From NCBI GenBank assembly GCA_035653615.1, contig DASRBN010000039.1, positions 124,001 to 188,000 of the forward strand: 64,000 nucleotides of DNA. Reading direction: 5' to 3'. Within the stretch, counting starts at the first letter, position 1, and every line of letters starts with the position of its first letter. The DNA comes from Ktedonobacteraceae bacterium (GTDB taxonomy: Bacteria > Chloroflexota > Ktedonobacteria > Ktedonobacterales > Ktedonobacteraceae). The translations under genes and the position numbers were made by a program. This document shows, piece by piece, positions 15,742-24,857 of the stretch. The notes beneath the pieces were generated by a model. The model saw only the letters and a list, made by a program, of their open reading frames with translations. It was not told the DNA's origin and ran no database searches.

Positions 15742-17574
15742 TTACTTTTCCAGCACGTAGCTGCCCGGCGCCGGCATAAGTGGTGGATAAGCAGCGCTGC
15801 CCATTGTTGGTGGCGCTGCCAGTTCGCCTGAACGCAGTTTTAGCCACTCCAGCCAGTCTGCCCACCAGCTACCATCGTGATGCTCTGCCGACTTGAACCA
15901 TTCATCGGCGCTCTTTACGGGCTTATCGTTCGTCCAGTAGCCTCTTCCCTTGCTCGGTGGATTGATGATACCGGCGATATGACCGCTGCCGCCCAGCACG
16001 AAACGCGACTTGCCACTGGCGAGCTGCGTAATTCTCCAGGCCGATTTCCAGGGGACGATATGGTCCTGTTGCGTGCCGACCGCGTAGATATCCTGGTCAA
16101 TTTTGCCCAGATCGATAGGCACTCCTTTCAAGACAATCTTATTGGGCTTGATAAGATTGTTCTCCAGGTAGGTATTGCGCAGGTAGAAGGAGTGCGCTTT
16201 GCGGGCCATACGTGTCCCATCATTGTTCCAGTAGAGCAGGTCAAAGGCAGGTGGCTCCTTGCCCAGCAGGTAGTTGTTGACGACATTGCTCCAGATCAGG
16301 TCATTCGCGCGCAGCATGTTGAACATCGTCGCCATCGAGCGGCTATCCAGGTAGCCGCGCTCCATCATCTGTCCCTCGATATACCTCACCTGTGGCTCGT
16401 CGATGAAGACCGATGTATCGCCAACCTCGCTGAAATCTTGCAGGGAGACGAAGAACGTCGCTGAGTTAGCCGTTTCATCTCCTTTGGCTTTCATATAAGG
16501 CAATGCCATTGACAGCAGCGTGCCACCGATACAATAGCCCACCATATTGACCTTTTGCGATCTGGTGATCTCTTTAATCACATCCAGGGCGGCCAGCGGC
16601 CCCAATGTGAGATAATCCTCAAAGCTGGTCTCCTCCATCGAGGCGTCCGGGTTCTTCCAGCTGATGACAAAAACGGTGAAGCCATTGTCAACCAGAAACT
16701 TGATGAGGCTATTTTGTGGCTGCATATCCAGGATATAATACTTATTGATCCATGGCGGGATGAAGAGCAAGGGGATCGCGTAGACCTTTTCGGTCGAGGG
16801 TGTGTACTGGATCAGTTCGATCAGCTTGTTGCGATAGACCACCTGCCCGGGAGTAAGCGCGAGGTTGCGTCCAGGTTCAAAAGCCCCGGTATCGGTCATC
16901 TTAATCTGACCTGCTTCAATATCGCGTAGCAGGTGCTCCACACCATTTACCAGGTTTTTACCACCCGTTGTAATCGCCTCATGAATGACCTGCGGGTTCG
17001 TGAAAACGTAATTGGTGGGACTGATCGCATCGAGGAACTGGCGCAGGTAGAAGATTAACTTGCGTTGTTGTTTCTCATCCAGTCCCTGAACCTCCGAGGC
17101 GGTTTTCAGCAATGTCGTCGCGGCCAGAAGATAGCCCTGTTTGAGCGCATCGAAGGCCGGGTTGAGCTGCCAATCGGGCGCGTTAAAACGTTTATCGCCT
17201 TTCTCCGGGACGGCAACCGGCTCAGCATCCGTTTTAATACCCCAGAATTTGAGCGCCGTCGAGGTCACTAACTGCGTATATTCCTGGACGAAATTGGTGT
17301 AATTGGCCCAGTAACGCGCCGGGTTGCTCAGGGCGTCCAGCCAGATCTGCTGGAAGGCGCGCGCTATTTCTCCCGGGTCGATGGGCAATAATTTGCTATA
17401 GGGGTTAGCTTTCCAGAGCTGGTCAATGAAATTGGCCCAGGGATCATCCTTGCCGTCCGCAGCCTGTTTAACGGTCGTTTCCTGGTCGGTGTAAGGTTTC
17501 ATCGTGCTTTCAAACAGCTTGCTCCAGGCCTCGAATGCACCCGGTTCGGATGGTGAAGTGTATGTATCTGCCAT
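15742..17574 (-). CDS. phaC: Class I-type PHA synthase PhaC
   Basis: The 610-residue protein has the length of class I PhaC. The N-terminal domain (about 1-240) includes WxxNPxxRYW-like features. The alpha/beta-hydrolase domain has GYCIGG (Cys348), Asp504 (TQQDHIVPW) and His532 (GGSGHIAGI). It makes short-chain PHA without PhaE. It differs strongly from the 357-residue synthase nearby, so the locus holds two synthase classes. A phosphotransferase gene follows in the same operon. Regulation is unclear: no copy of the PhaQ dyad was seen upstream. Confidence 0.92.
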   Translation of the reverse strand: MADTYTSPSEPGAFEAWSKLFESTMKPYTDQETTVKQAADGKDDPWANFIDQLWKANPYSKLLPIDPGEIARAFQQIWLDALSNPARYWANYTNFVQEYTQLVTSTALKFWGIKTDAEPVAVPEKGDKRFNAPDWQLNPAFDALKQGYLLAATTLLKTASEVQGLDEKQQRKLIFYLRQFLDAISPTNYVFTNPQVIHEAITTGGKNLVNGVEHLLRDIEAGQIKMTDTGAFEPGRNLALTPGQVVYRNKLIELIQYTPSTEKVYAIPLLFIPPWINKYYILDMQPQNSLIKFLVDNGFTVFVISWKNPDASMEETSFEDYLTLGPLAALDVIKEITRSQKVNMVGYCIGGTLLSMALPYMKAKGDETANSATFFVSLQDFSEVGDTSVFIDEPQVRYIEGQMMERGYLDSRSMATMFNMLRANDLIWSNVVNNYLLGKEPPAFDLLYWNNDGTRMARKAHSFYLRNTYLENNLIKPNKIVLKGVPIDLGKIDQDIYAVGTQQDHIVPWKSAWRITQLASGKSRFVLGGSGHIAGIINPPSKGRGYWTNDKPVKSADEWFKSAEHHDGSWWADWLEWLKLRSGELAAPPTMGSAAYPPLMPAPGSYVLEK

Positions 17575-17782
17575 AATGCAGGCTCCTTTATATACTCAAA
17601 AAAGCTGAGGCAATACCTGAAAGCTCTTGTGAGAGCTTACCTGATGAATGGGATGATTCTGTCTGTCTACACTGTATTATATCTCACGAGAAGAGGTATA
17701 ATTAGTTTCTACAGCGTTTTTTTCAAGGACCTCTTTTCGCCTACCCCTGAACGCGATAGGCGATATCATCAGCTAATCCAGC

Positions 17783-17811
17783 TTGACATTCGCCGTATAA
17801 ACTGTCAAAAT
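17783..17811 (+). promoter_or_regulatory. Probable promoter of cardiolipin synthase
   Basis: TTGACA (17783-17788), a 17-nt spacer and CAAAAT (17806-17811) lie 73 nt before the cls ATG. The rest of the 310-nt gap (17575-17782) separates the divergent phaC. It contains AT-rich sequence with a TATAAT-like box on the minus strand near 17684-17689, but no -35 that I can defend. Confidence 0.5.
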
Positions 17812-17884
17812 CGGTAAACGAAATGAGCAATGCCAATTACAGAGCGGTGTAATGAAAGAAAAAACATCGCGTGGGTGAATCTGA

Positions 17885-19180
17885 ATGAGCGAAAACGCGC
17901 TAAAGGAACAAGTACAGGCAAGGCAGAAGGGACCTATCGTTCATAGAAGGCCCCGGATTTCTATTCGCCGCATTGCGCTGCATGCGTTCGGCATAATGGT
18001 TGCACTGCAAGCAATCACAGTAGCAGCGCTGCGGGTAGTGGCAATCGTGTACCGGCGGAAGCGAAAGAACGATCAAAAGCCCTTTCCACACCGGCGCTTT
18101 CAGCCTGTGCATGTCGATAGTAATGAACTCCAGCTCTATGACTATGGATGCGATCTCTATGAAGATATGCTGGCCGCTATCGATAGCGCTAAGGAATATA
18201 TCTACCTTGAAACCTACATCTGGAAAGATGATGAGATCGGCAGGAAGTTTAAAGAACACCTGGCAAAAAAAGCTGCCGAGGGAGTAGAAGTATACGTCGT
18301 CTTCGACTGGTTCGGCAATCTTGTCGTACCACGGGCATTCAAATCGTTTCCTTCCTCGATCCATAAGATGGCCTATCACCCTATCAAACACCCATGGCAG
18401 CTCTTTGATCCACGGCGCTATGCGCTCGATCATCGCAAAATGCTCTCGGTTGATGGCAAGATCGGGTTCATCGGCGGCTTCAACCTGGGTAGTCTCTACG
18501 CGACGGAATGGCGAGATACACACCTGCGTATCACCGGGCCATTCGCTGCCGACCTGGCGCGCGCGTTCATCGACTTCTGGAACCGCTCCAGCCCTAAAGG
18601 TGACACTATCAACCGGCGTATGCAGCGAAAGTTTGATCCGTTCATCTCTTTGCGTGGAAATGATGCCATACGCCTGACCTTTCCTATTCGCGATATGTAT
18701 ATCGATGCGATTGACAAGGCGGAACATTCGATCATGCTCACTAATGCGTACTTTGTTCCCGATCACATTTTGTTGGGGGCTTTAAAATCTGCCGCCGCTC
18801 GTGGAGTGGAGGTACGAATTCTGGTGCCCTGGGTCTCCAATCATATCGACGTTGACTGGGTAGCGCGAGGCTACTTTCATGAGTGTCTCAAAGCAGGGAT
18901 TCGCATCTTCGGTTATCAGCATATGTTGCACGCTAAGACATGTACAATTGATGGTCAATGGTCCACGATCGGTACCGCTAACCTTGATCGTTTGAGTTCC
19001 ATCGGAAATTTTGAAATCAATGTCGAGGTGTACAGTGCTGAGTTCGCGCAGCAAATGCAGGAACTCTTCGAATGCGACCTGACCGATGCTGAAGAGCTAA
19101 CACTCGATAAGTGGGTACACCGGCACTGGTACACGAAGTTGAGCGAACGCATTCTGGCCCCGCTGCGTTTTATGATGTGA
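17885..19180 (+). CDS. cls: Cardiolipin synthase, phospholipase D family
   Basis: The 431-residue protein has an N-terminal membrane segment (about 28-52) and two HKD motifs: LDHRKMLSVDGKIGFIGG (near 180) and MLHAKTCTIDGQWSTIGT (near 345). The enzyme joins two phosphatidylglycerols, or a PG and another head group, at the membrane. A 288-codon antisense frame inside it is a shadow. It lies between the class I phaC and the phasin gene and has its own promoter. Confidence 0.92.
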   Translation: MSENALKEQVQARQKGPIVHRRPRISIRRIALHAFGIMVALQAITVAALRVVAIVYRRKRKNDQKPFPHRRFQPVHVDSNELQLYDYGCDLYEDMLAAIDSAKEYIYLETYIWKDDEIGRKFKEHLAKKAAEGVEVYVVFDWFGNLVVPRAFKSFPSSIHKMAYHPIKHPWQLFDPRRYALDHRKMLSVDGKIGFIGGFNLGSLYATEWRDTHLRITGPFAADLARAFIDFWNRSSPKGDTINRRMQRKFDPFISLRGNDAIRLTFPIRDMYIDAIDKAEHSIMLTNAYFVPDHILLGALKSAAARGVEVRILVPWVSNHIDVDWVARGYFHECLKAGIRIFGYQHMLHAKTCTIDGQWSTIGTANLDRLSSIGNFEINVEVYSAEFAQQMQELFECDLTDAEELTLDKWVHRHWYTKLSERILAPLRFMM

Positions 19181-19270
19181 GCGTGGTTATTCAGAGCCGT
19201 AGTCAACCATTTTCGAGGAAACTGGAAAATGGTTGGCTATGATTTGCCCCAAAAATTCCCCATGACCCCC

Positions 19271-19311
19271 TTGACAAATGTTGCATCTATATGTAAAATG
19301 CATATAGATGC
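19271..19311 (+). promoter_or_regulatory. Phasin promoter with PhaQ-type operator
   Basis: TTGACA (19271-19276), a 17-nt spacer and TAAAAT (19294-19299) form a near-consensus promoter. An 11-bp perfect dyad, GCATCTATATG (19283-19293) and CATATAGATGC (19301-19311), flanks TAAAATG and buries the -10 box. It is nearly the same as the site upstream of phaQ. The leader to the ATG at 19469 is about 160 nt. Confidence 0.8.
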
Positions 19312-19468
19312 TAAAAGAAACCTTACCGGGAGAAACGTAAGTGACCGGGCGCATCTGGCCGCGAATAACCGGTGTGAACATCGACGACGATCCACGCGTG
19401 CGGCGCACATTTGTGGAGTGAATACAGTCTTACAAGTACGTACATGCACAAGAAACAAGGAGCGAAAA

Positions 19469-20065
19469 ATGACAACCAGAGAGATCAACGAAGCAACGGT
19501 CAATTTGACCAAATCCTGGCAGGAGACGAACAAAGCCATTGCGGATAGTCTTGTTGCCGCGCAAGAGCGCAACCTGCGCTTTGCTCAGAGCGTTTTTGAG
19601 AGCGGTGTAGAGGTTCTTAAGAATCAGGCCGAAGATGCTCACACCGTTATGCAGGAATTTGTGGAGCAGCCCCAGAAACAGCAGGGAACGCTACAGACGG
19701 TTACCGAGAGCGTAATTGCCGCCCAGAAGCACAACCTGAAATATGCCCAGAGCATCTATGAGAATGGGACCGAACTGTTGAGGAGTCACGCGGGCGGCGC
19801 GCGTGGTCTTATGGAGACCCTCGTAGAGCAGTCGCATGCCCAGCAAGAGGCTTTTCAGACCATTGCTCGTGAATCAATGAACGCCTACATCGATTTCCTC
19901 TATGCTCCATTCGCTTACTACCAGCAGGCGGTAGAGACGGCCCAGGTTATCGCACGCCAGGGTGTTGAGACTGCGCAGCGAATTTCTCGCCAGGGATGGG
20001 ATGCTGCCCAGACCGCGGCTCGCCAGGCGACTGAGGCTGTCCAGACCGGCACGCATCAGGGGTAA
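19469..20065 (+). CDS. Phasin-like PHA granule protein with internal duplication
   Basis: The 198-residue, helix-rich, Gln/Ala-rich protein has no signal or membrane segment. Residues 27-78 and 81-132 are a tandem repeat (SLVAAQERNLRFAQSVFES versus SVIAAQKHNLKYAQSIYEN). The middle AYIDFLYAPFAYYQQAVE is followed by heptad-like ETAQVIARQG repeats. Phasins coat PHA granules. This assignment rests on composition, the PhaQ-type operator and location. Start 19469 has AAGGAGCG. The frame opens upstream at 19229, but that part contains the promoter and is not coding. A hairpin terminator follows. Confidence 0.75.
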   Translation: MTTREINEATVNLTKSWQETNKAIADSLVAAQERNLRFAQSVFESGVEVLKNQAEDAHTVMQEFVEQPQKQQGTLQTVTESVIAAQKHNLKYAQSIYENGTELLRSHAGGARGLMETLVEQSHAQQEAFQTIARESMNAYIDFLYAPFAYYQQAVETAQVIARQGVETAQRISRQGWDAAQTAARQATEAVQTGTHQG

Positions 20066-20100
20066 AAAATCCGGGCGATTCCAGAGTATTGCTTTTCGTT

Positions 20101-20137
20101 GATAGAGGGCCGGAGCTGCAGTTTCCGGCCCTCTATC
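20101..20137 (+). terminator. Terminator after the phasin gene
   Basis: GATAGAGGGCCGG (20101-20113) and its exact complement (20125-20137) form a 13-bp stem with an 11-nt loop, 35 nt past the phasin stop. Confidence 0.65.
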
Positions 20138-20199
20138 CTCATGTTAAAATACGTAGAGATCTTGATTGATGCGTTTTCTAACATAAAGGGATATTTGCT

Positions 20200-21030
20200 A
20201 TGGATGGGACAGCCGATTCTCAAGGAATATGTCCTGCGATTTCTCCTTCTGAAACTTCCGGGGAAAGCCGATCTGAACAGGTGAGGTTGAGGCCGCATCC
20301 TATCGGCATTGCCCTGTTTGTCGCGGGTGTAATACTGTTATCAACCGCGTCTGTGCTTGTTCATGGTCATCCACAGCCCTACCCGCTCGACCTGGATACG
20401 ACCCTGACCGTGCAACACCTGCATCCTTATCCCTGGGTCAACGACTTCATCGAATTTGTCAGCGCGCTTAATAATCCGACCCCTACTCTTGTGGCCCTGG
20501 CGCTATGGCTGGTCGGCTTAGTCACTGCCGGCATAATCAGGCACCTCAAGGGTAAATCAGCGCTTGCGTGCTACGAGTCGGCTGCCGGTATTGTGGGCAC
20601 AGTTGCCATTGCCTCTGGAATCAATTTTATTATCAACACCCTCGTCGCTCGCCCGCGTCCGCTGCCGGATGATTGTCTCGCACCCCATGACTGTGTGAAA
20701 GTTCTGAGTACTATTCCGGTTCATAGCTTCCCCTCTGGTCACACCGAAACGGATGTAGCCTATTATGGTTTTTTGCTGTATCTCAGCTTCACGCCCGCGA
20801 TACGTCAGTGGCGCTACTATCATTTCTTGATCCCATTACAGGTGTTTGCCGCGTTAGATATTCTGCTGATTGGATATTCGCGCATCCTGGAAGGCGAACA
20901 CTGGCTGACCGATGTTCTCGCGGGCTACCTCTCCGGTGCGCTCTGGCTCGCCCTCTGCATCTTCCTCTATCGCTTGATCACTTACTGGATAAAGCAAAAG
21001 CTTGAAATGAAGGCGACCATTGCCGGCTAA
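20200..21030 (+). CDS. PAP2-family membrane phosphatase
   Basis: The 276-residue membrane protein has the three PAP2 acid-phosphatase motifs: VARPRP (after about residue 145), SFPSGHTETD and SRILEGEHWLTDVLAG. About six hydrophobic segments are present. Members dephosphorylate phosphatidate, phosphatidylglycerol-phosphate or undecaprenyl pyrophosphate. The substrate is not readable. The N-terminal 35 residues are polar and poorly conserved-looking, and a later start near the first membrane helix is possible. Confidence 0.82.
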   Translation: MDGTADSQGICPAISPSETSGESRSEQVRLRPHPIGIALFVAGVILLSTASVLVHGHPQPYPLDLDTTLTVQHLHPYPWVNDFIEFVSALNNPTPTLVALALWLVGLVTAGIIRHLKGKSALACYESAAGIVGTVAIASGINFIINTLVARPRPLPDDCLAPHDCVKVLSTIPVHSFPSGHTETDVAYYGFLLYLSFTPAIRQWRYYHFLIPLQVFAALDILLIGYSRILEGEHWLTDVLAGYLSGALWLALCIFLYRLITYWIKQKLEMKATIAG

Positions 21031-21227
21031 CGTAAAAAGCGTATTTCTCACCCGCGCCAAAATGTAATATACTAAATTCGTAAGTAACTCCACCTCATGC
21101 TACATATTTGTCAGCTCTCTAACCTTGAGGTGATTCGGGGAAGCCCCGGCCTGGGGCGCGATAAATCTGGCCCCTACGTTCACCCCAATGGCTAGAGAAC
21201 TATTTGCTTGGTAAAGGAAGGATAAGT

Positions 21228-23204
21228 ATGGCAGCTCCAGTAACCGAAGGAATGCTTCTCTGGGAACCATCCGAGGAGATGAAACGACAGGCTAATCTCA
21301 CCCATTATATGCAGTGGCTTGAAAAAGAGAAGGGCCTGCATTTTGACGACCCCGAAGAACTCTGGCAATGGTCGGTCGACAAACTTGAAGACTTCTGGGC
21401 TTCGCTGTGGGAATTTTTTCAAATCAAGGCCTCGCAGCCTTACAGCGCCGTACTGGTGGAAAGAAAAATGCCCGGCGCGCAGTGGTTTCCAGGTGCGAAA
21501 CTCAATTACGCGGAACACGTCTTCCGCAATGCTACGACAGAGCGTCCGGCGTTGTTGTTCCAGTCAGAATCGCAGCCCTTAACGGAAATATCGTGGGATG
21601 AACTGTACCGCAAAGTAGCTACCGTCGCGGCTGCGCTGCGCGGCATGGGTGTACAATCGGGTGACAGAGTAGTTTCCTATATGCCGAATATTCCGGAATC
21701 GGCAATCGCGTTTCTGGCCTGTGCCAGCATTGGGGCGACCTGGTCAAGCTGCTCGCCCGACTTTGGCACGCGCAGCGTCATCGATCGTTTTCAGCAGATC
21801 GAGCCGAAGGTTCTTTTCGCCGTAGATGGATACATGTATAACGGCAAAATTATTGACAGGCGGGCTATCATATCAGAGCTGCAAGAAGCTTTGACTACAG
21901 TGCAAAAAACCATCGTCGTTCCCTATGTGTTCAAAGACTCGGGCGCTGAACGGTATGCTAATGCCATGATGTGGGATGATATGCCGGCCAGCAATGCCGA
22001 ACTGACCTACGAGCAGGTGCCGTTCAGTCATCCCCTGTGGGTGCTTTATTCATCCGGCACCACCGGCCTGCCCAAAGCTATTGTGCAGGGCCAGGGCGGA
22101 ATTCTGCTTGAGCATTTGAAGCAATTGTATATGAGCCTCGATCTCAAGCCGGAAGATCGATTTTTCTGGTATACCACAACCGGCTGGATGATGTGGAACC
22201 TGCTTCTGGGGGGATTGTTGCTTGGAACAACGGTCTTGCTCTATGACGGCAGTCCATCCTATCCCAGTATGAATGCGCTTTGGGAATACGCCGAAAAGTC
22301 TGGCATGACATTCTTCGGCACCAGCGCCGGATTTATACTCGCCTGCATGAAAGCGGAGATTGAGCCGGGCAAAACATTCGACCTGAGCAAGCTGCGCGGC
22401 CTTGGCTCGACCGGCTCTCCGTTGCCACCCGAAGGTTTCCAGTGGATATACGAGCATGTCAAAGAGGACCTCTGGCTGGCTTCGGTCAGTGGCGGTACTG
22501 ACGTATGTTCGGCTTTCCTGGGCGGCTCAGTACTGCTACCTGTCTACGCGGGCGAATTGCAGTGCCGCGCGCTGGGAGCAAATGTGCAGGCGTTCGATGA
22601 CAATGGGAATCCGCTTATCGATGAGATGGGCGAGCTTGTCATTACCGAACCGATGCCATCCATGCCGCTGTTTTTCTGGAACGATGCGAACAATAAGCGC
22701 TATCTCGAAAGCTACTTTGAGATGTATCCTGGTGTGTGGCGACATGGCGACTGGGTGAAGATTACTTCCAGGGGAAGCGCCGTCATCTATGGCCGGTCGG
22801 ATTCCACGATCAATCGCAAGGGCATTCGCATGGGCAGCAGCGAGATTTATCGTGTGGTAGAAGACCTGCCAGAAGTACTCGATAGTCTTGTTATCGGTAT
22901 GGAACGTCCAGGAGGAGGATACTACATGCCCCTCTTTGTCGTTCTCAGGCCGGGGGTAGAGCTAGATGATGCGCTCAAGGTGCGCATCCGCGATAAGATT
23001 CGCAGCAATCTTTCGCCGCATCACGTGCCTGACGATGTGTTCGTCATCCCAGAGGTGCCGCGCACTCTGAATGGCAAGAAGTTGGAGGTCCCGGTGAAGA
23101 AAATCTTCATGGGCGCCCCAATGGAAAAAGCCATCAGCGTAGACTCGATGAGCAATCCGCAATCCATGCAGTACTTCGTCGAGTTCGCGCGCCGGTTAGG
23201 TTAA
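21228..23204 (+). CDS. aacS: Acetoacetyl-CoA synthetase
   Basis: The 658-residue adenylate-forming enzyme has the start region LWEPSEEMKRQANLTHYM typical of acetoacetate-CoA ligase. It also has the AMP-binding P-loop YSSGTTGLPKA, the GxTxxxW-like GSTGSPLPPEGF element and the GWxxTGD-equivalent HGDWVK, with the catalytic Lys near NGKKLEVPVKK. It activates acetoacetate for PHA or lipid synthesis and so links ketone-body/PHB recycling to this locus. Start 21228 has AAGGAAGG. The frame is open from 21204. Confidence 0.88.
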   Translation: MAAPVTEGMLLWEPSEEMKRQANLTHYMQWLEKEKGLHFDDPEELWQWSVDKLEDFWASLWEFFQIKASQPYSAVLVERKMPGAQWFPGAKLNYAEHVFRNATTERPALLFQSESQPLTEISWDELYRKVATVAAALRGMGVQSGDRVVSYMPNIPESAIAFLACASIGATWSSCSPDFGTRSVIDRFQQIEPKVLFAVDGYMYNGKIIDRRAIISELQEALTTVQKTIVVPYVFKDSGAERYANAMMWDDMPASNAELTYEQVPFSHPLWVLYSSGTTGLPKAIVQGQGGILLEHLKQLYMSLDLKPEDRFFWYTTTGWMMWNLLLGGLLLGTTVLLYDGSPSYPSMNALWEYAEKSGMTFFGTSAGFILACMKAEIEPGKTFDLSKLRGLGSTGSPLPPEGFQWIYEHVKEDLWLASVSGGTDVCSAFLGGSVLLPVYAGELQCRALGANVQAFDDNGNPLIDEMGELVITEPMPSMPLFFWNDANNKRYLESYFEMYPGVWRHGDWVKITSRGSAVIYGRSDSTINRKGIRMGSSEIYRVVEDLPEVLDSLVIGMERPGGGYYMPLFVVLRPGVELDDALKVRIRDKIRSNLSPHHVPDDVFVIPEVPRTLNGKKLEVPVKKIFMGAPMEKAISVDSMSNPQSMQYFVEFARRLG

Positions 23205-23371
23205 CTACGATCCGGTAACACAACAGTAGCCAGACGTGATAGAATGGTTTACGTGGAGGGAAGTTGTTTCCATTTTGAAACGGCGGGCGTATTAAAGATG
23301 TATTTCGCGCGATAGTGCGAGAATGTCATACATAGAACTGTATATAGGGAGCGCAGGGAGATTATCGACAG

Positions 23372-23509
23372 TGTTTGCTTTGCTTTGCTTGTGGTTGGGT
23401 AGATGAAGATTTGACGCTTGCTGATCGGGTTTTTGTCTGTAAGCGCTGTTGCTTGTCGCTTGACCGTGATCTCAATGCGGCCTTGAGTATTCGAAATGAA
23501 GCACTCTGA
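23372..23509 (+). pseudogene. TnpB (IS605 OrfB) zinc-ribbon remnant
   Basis: In one frame the bases read CFACGWVDEDLTLADRV then FVCKRCCLSLDRDLNA and ALSIRNEAL before TGA at 23507-23509. These are the two CxxC pairs and the following RDxNAA motif of the TnpB C-terminal zinc ribbon. No RuvC catalytic part is present upstream. The sequence between 23205 and 23371 and after the stop up to 23660 is otherwise featureless and may hold further decayed element ends. It is a relic of an IS200/IS605-type insertion. Confidence 0.65.
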
Positions 23510-23672
23510 TGGCTGTCGGACGTGCCGGAACTGGCTTCGCCGGCACGCAAATTCGCCTGTAGAGCAGCAAGCGGTGGCTTTCGGTGGATAGGGTGAAACT
23601 TGCTGCGGTGAAGCAGGCACTGGAGGGTGGTAAACTCCTTTTTTACCACGTTTTAGAAAGCAGATTTTGCGC

Positions 23673-24842
23673 ATGAAAATTGGCATAGTGACGCCCTACG
23701 ATTGGAGTTATCCAGGTGGGGTGCGTGACCATGTCTGGCATCTGGCTAACGAATTCATAGCAATGGGGCATGATGTGCGTGTGCTGGCACCAGCATCCGG
23801 CTCGAAAGGGAGGCTAACCGAAAGGAATGTCCTCAAAATGGGCCGGACAACTCCAATACCGATCAATGGTTCGATAGCGCGTATCATGCTTGATCCATCG
23901 CTGGTCTTGCGTGTGCGCAGGGTATTACAGCGGGAACACTTCGATGTGCTGCACGTTCATGAACCGCTGATTCCTGGCCTTTCGCTGGCTGCCCTGCGGT
24001 GTTCTCGCACACTGACCGTCGGAACGTTTCATGCCTCATCGTATCCGCGCCTGTATTCTACTTCTAACCTTGCATACGCGTCCGCCTTTCCATTCTTGCG
24101 ACCCTATTTTCGCAGACTTGCCGGGCGCATCGCCGTTTCCAGTGCCGCTTACCAGTTCGTTTCGCGCTACTTCCCCGGTGATTATCGTGTCATTCCTAAC
24201 GGTGTCAATCTCGAACGCTGCAAAACGGAGGTTGCGCCGTTTCCGCAATATATGGATGGCAAACGTAATATCCTCTTCGTAGGACGCTTTGAGAAGCGAA
24301 AGGGAGCGAAGTATCTGTTACGCGCTATCCCTTACATTCGCGAAAGGTACCCGGACACGCGATTTCTTTTTGTAGGAGATGGCCGCCTGAGACGAGGTTT
24401 TCAGAAGTTTGTCGAGAAGCATGGGTGGCAGGATGTCATCTTCACCGGCTATGTCCCGGATGAAGATAAATGGCGTTACTTCGCCAGTGCGCATGTCTTC
24501 TGCTCGCCTGCTACCGGAGGAGAAAGTATGGGCGTCGTGCTGCTGGAAGCGATGGCATCGGGTACTCCTGTGGTGGCATCGGATATCAGTGGATATCGTA
24601 CTGTGATCAGCAATGGCATCGATGGGCTTTTGACCGCTCCACGTGATAGTGAAGAACTGGCCTGGGCCATAGGCCAATTGCTTGAGCACGAGCCTCTGCG
24701 GCAGAAGTTTATTCAGGTGGGCAAGCAAAAAGCGTTTGATTATGCCTGGCCGCGTGTCGCGCAGCATATTCTCGACTATTATTATGAATTAATGGAAGAG
24801 CGAGATAATCCGTACTTCAGACAAATCTCGCGCGCCCTGTAA
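23673..24842 (+). CDS. GT4 glycosyltransferase, PimA-like mannosyltransferase
   Basis: The 389-residue GT-B enzyme has the PimA opening IGIVTPYDWSYPGGVRDHV. It also has the donor-binding GRFEKRKGAKYLL segment and the ESMGVVLLEAMASGTPVV motif with the E-x7-E glutamates. Actinobacterial PimA adds mannose to phosphatidylinositol. The adjacent acyltransferase genes are in line with glycolipid synthesis, but the acceptor here is unknown. It precedes the PHP gene by 15 nt. Confidence 0.8.
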   Translation: MKIGIVTPYDWSYPGGVRDHVWHLANEFIAMGHDVRVLAPASGSKGRLTERNVLKMGRTTPIPINGSIARIMLDPSLVLRVRRVLQREHFDVLHVHEPLIPGLSLAALRCSRTLTVGTFHASSYPRLYSTSNLAYASAFPFLRPYFRRLAGRIAVSSAAYQFVSRYFPGDYRVIPNGVNLERCKTEVAPFPQYMDGKRNILFVGRFEKRKGAKYLLRAIPYIRERYPDTRFLFVGDGRLRRGFQKFVEKHGWQDVIFTGYVPDEDKWRYFASAHVFCSPATGGESMGVVLLEAMASGTPVVASDISGYRTVISNGIDGLLTAPRDSEELAWAIGQLLEHEPLRQKFIQVGKQKAFDYAWPRVAQHILDYYYELMEERDNPYFRQISRAL

Positions 24843-24857
24843 AGGATAACGCAGATC

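Noticed and set aside
17900-18766. 288-codon frame on the minus strand
   Set aside because: It lies wholly inside the cardiolipin synthase gene, whose HKD motifs are intact. It has no family features and no credible start.
19229-19468. Upstream extension of the phasin frame
   Set aside because: It contains the promoter and operator. The AAGGAGCG site before 19469 decides the start.
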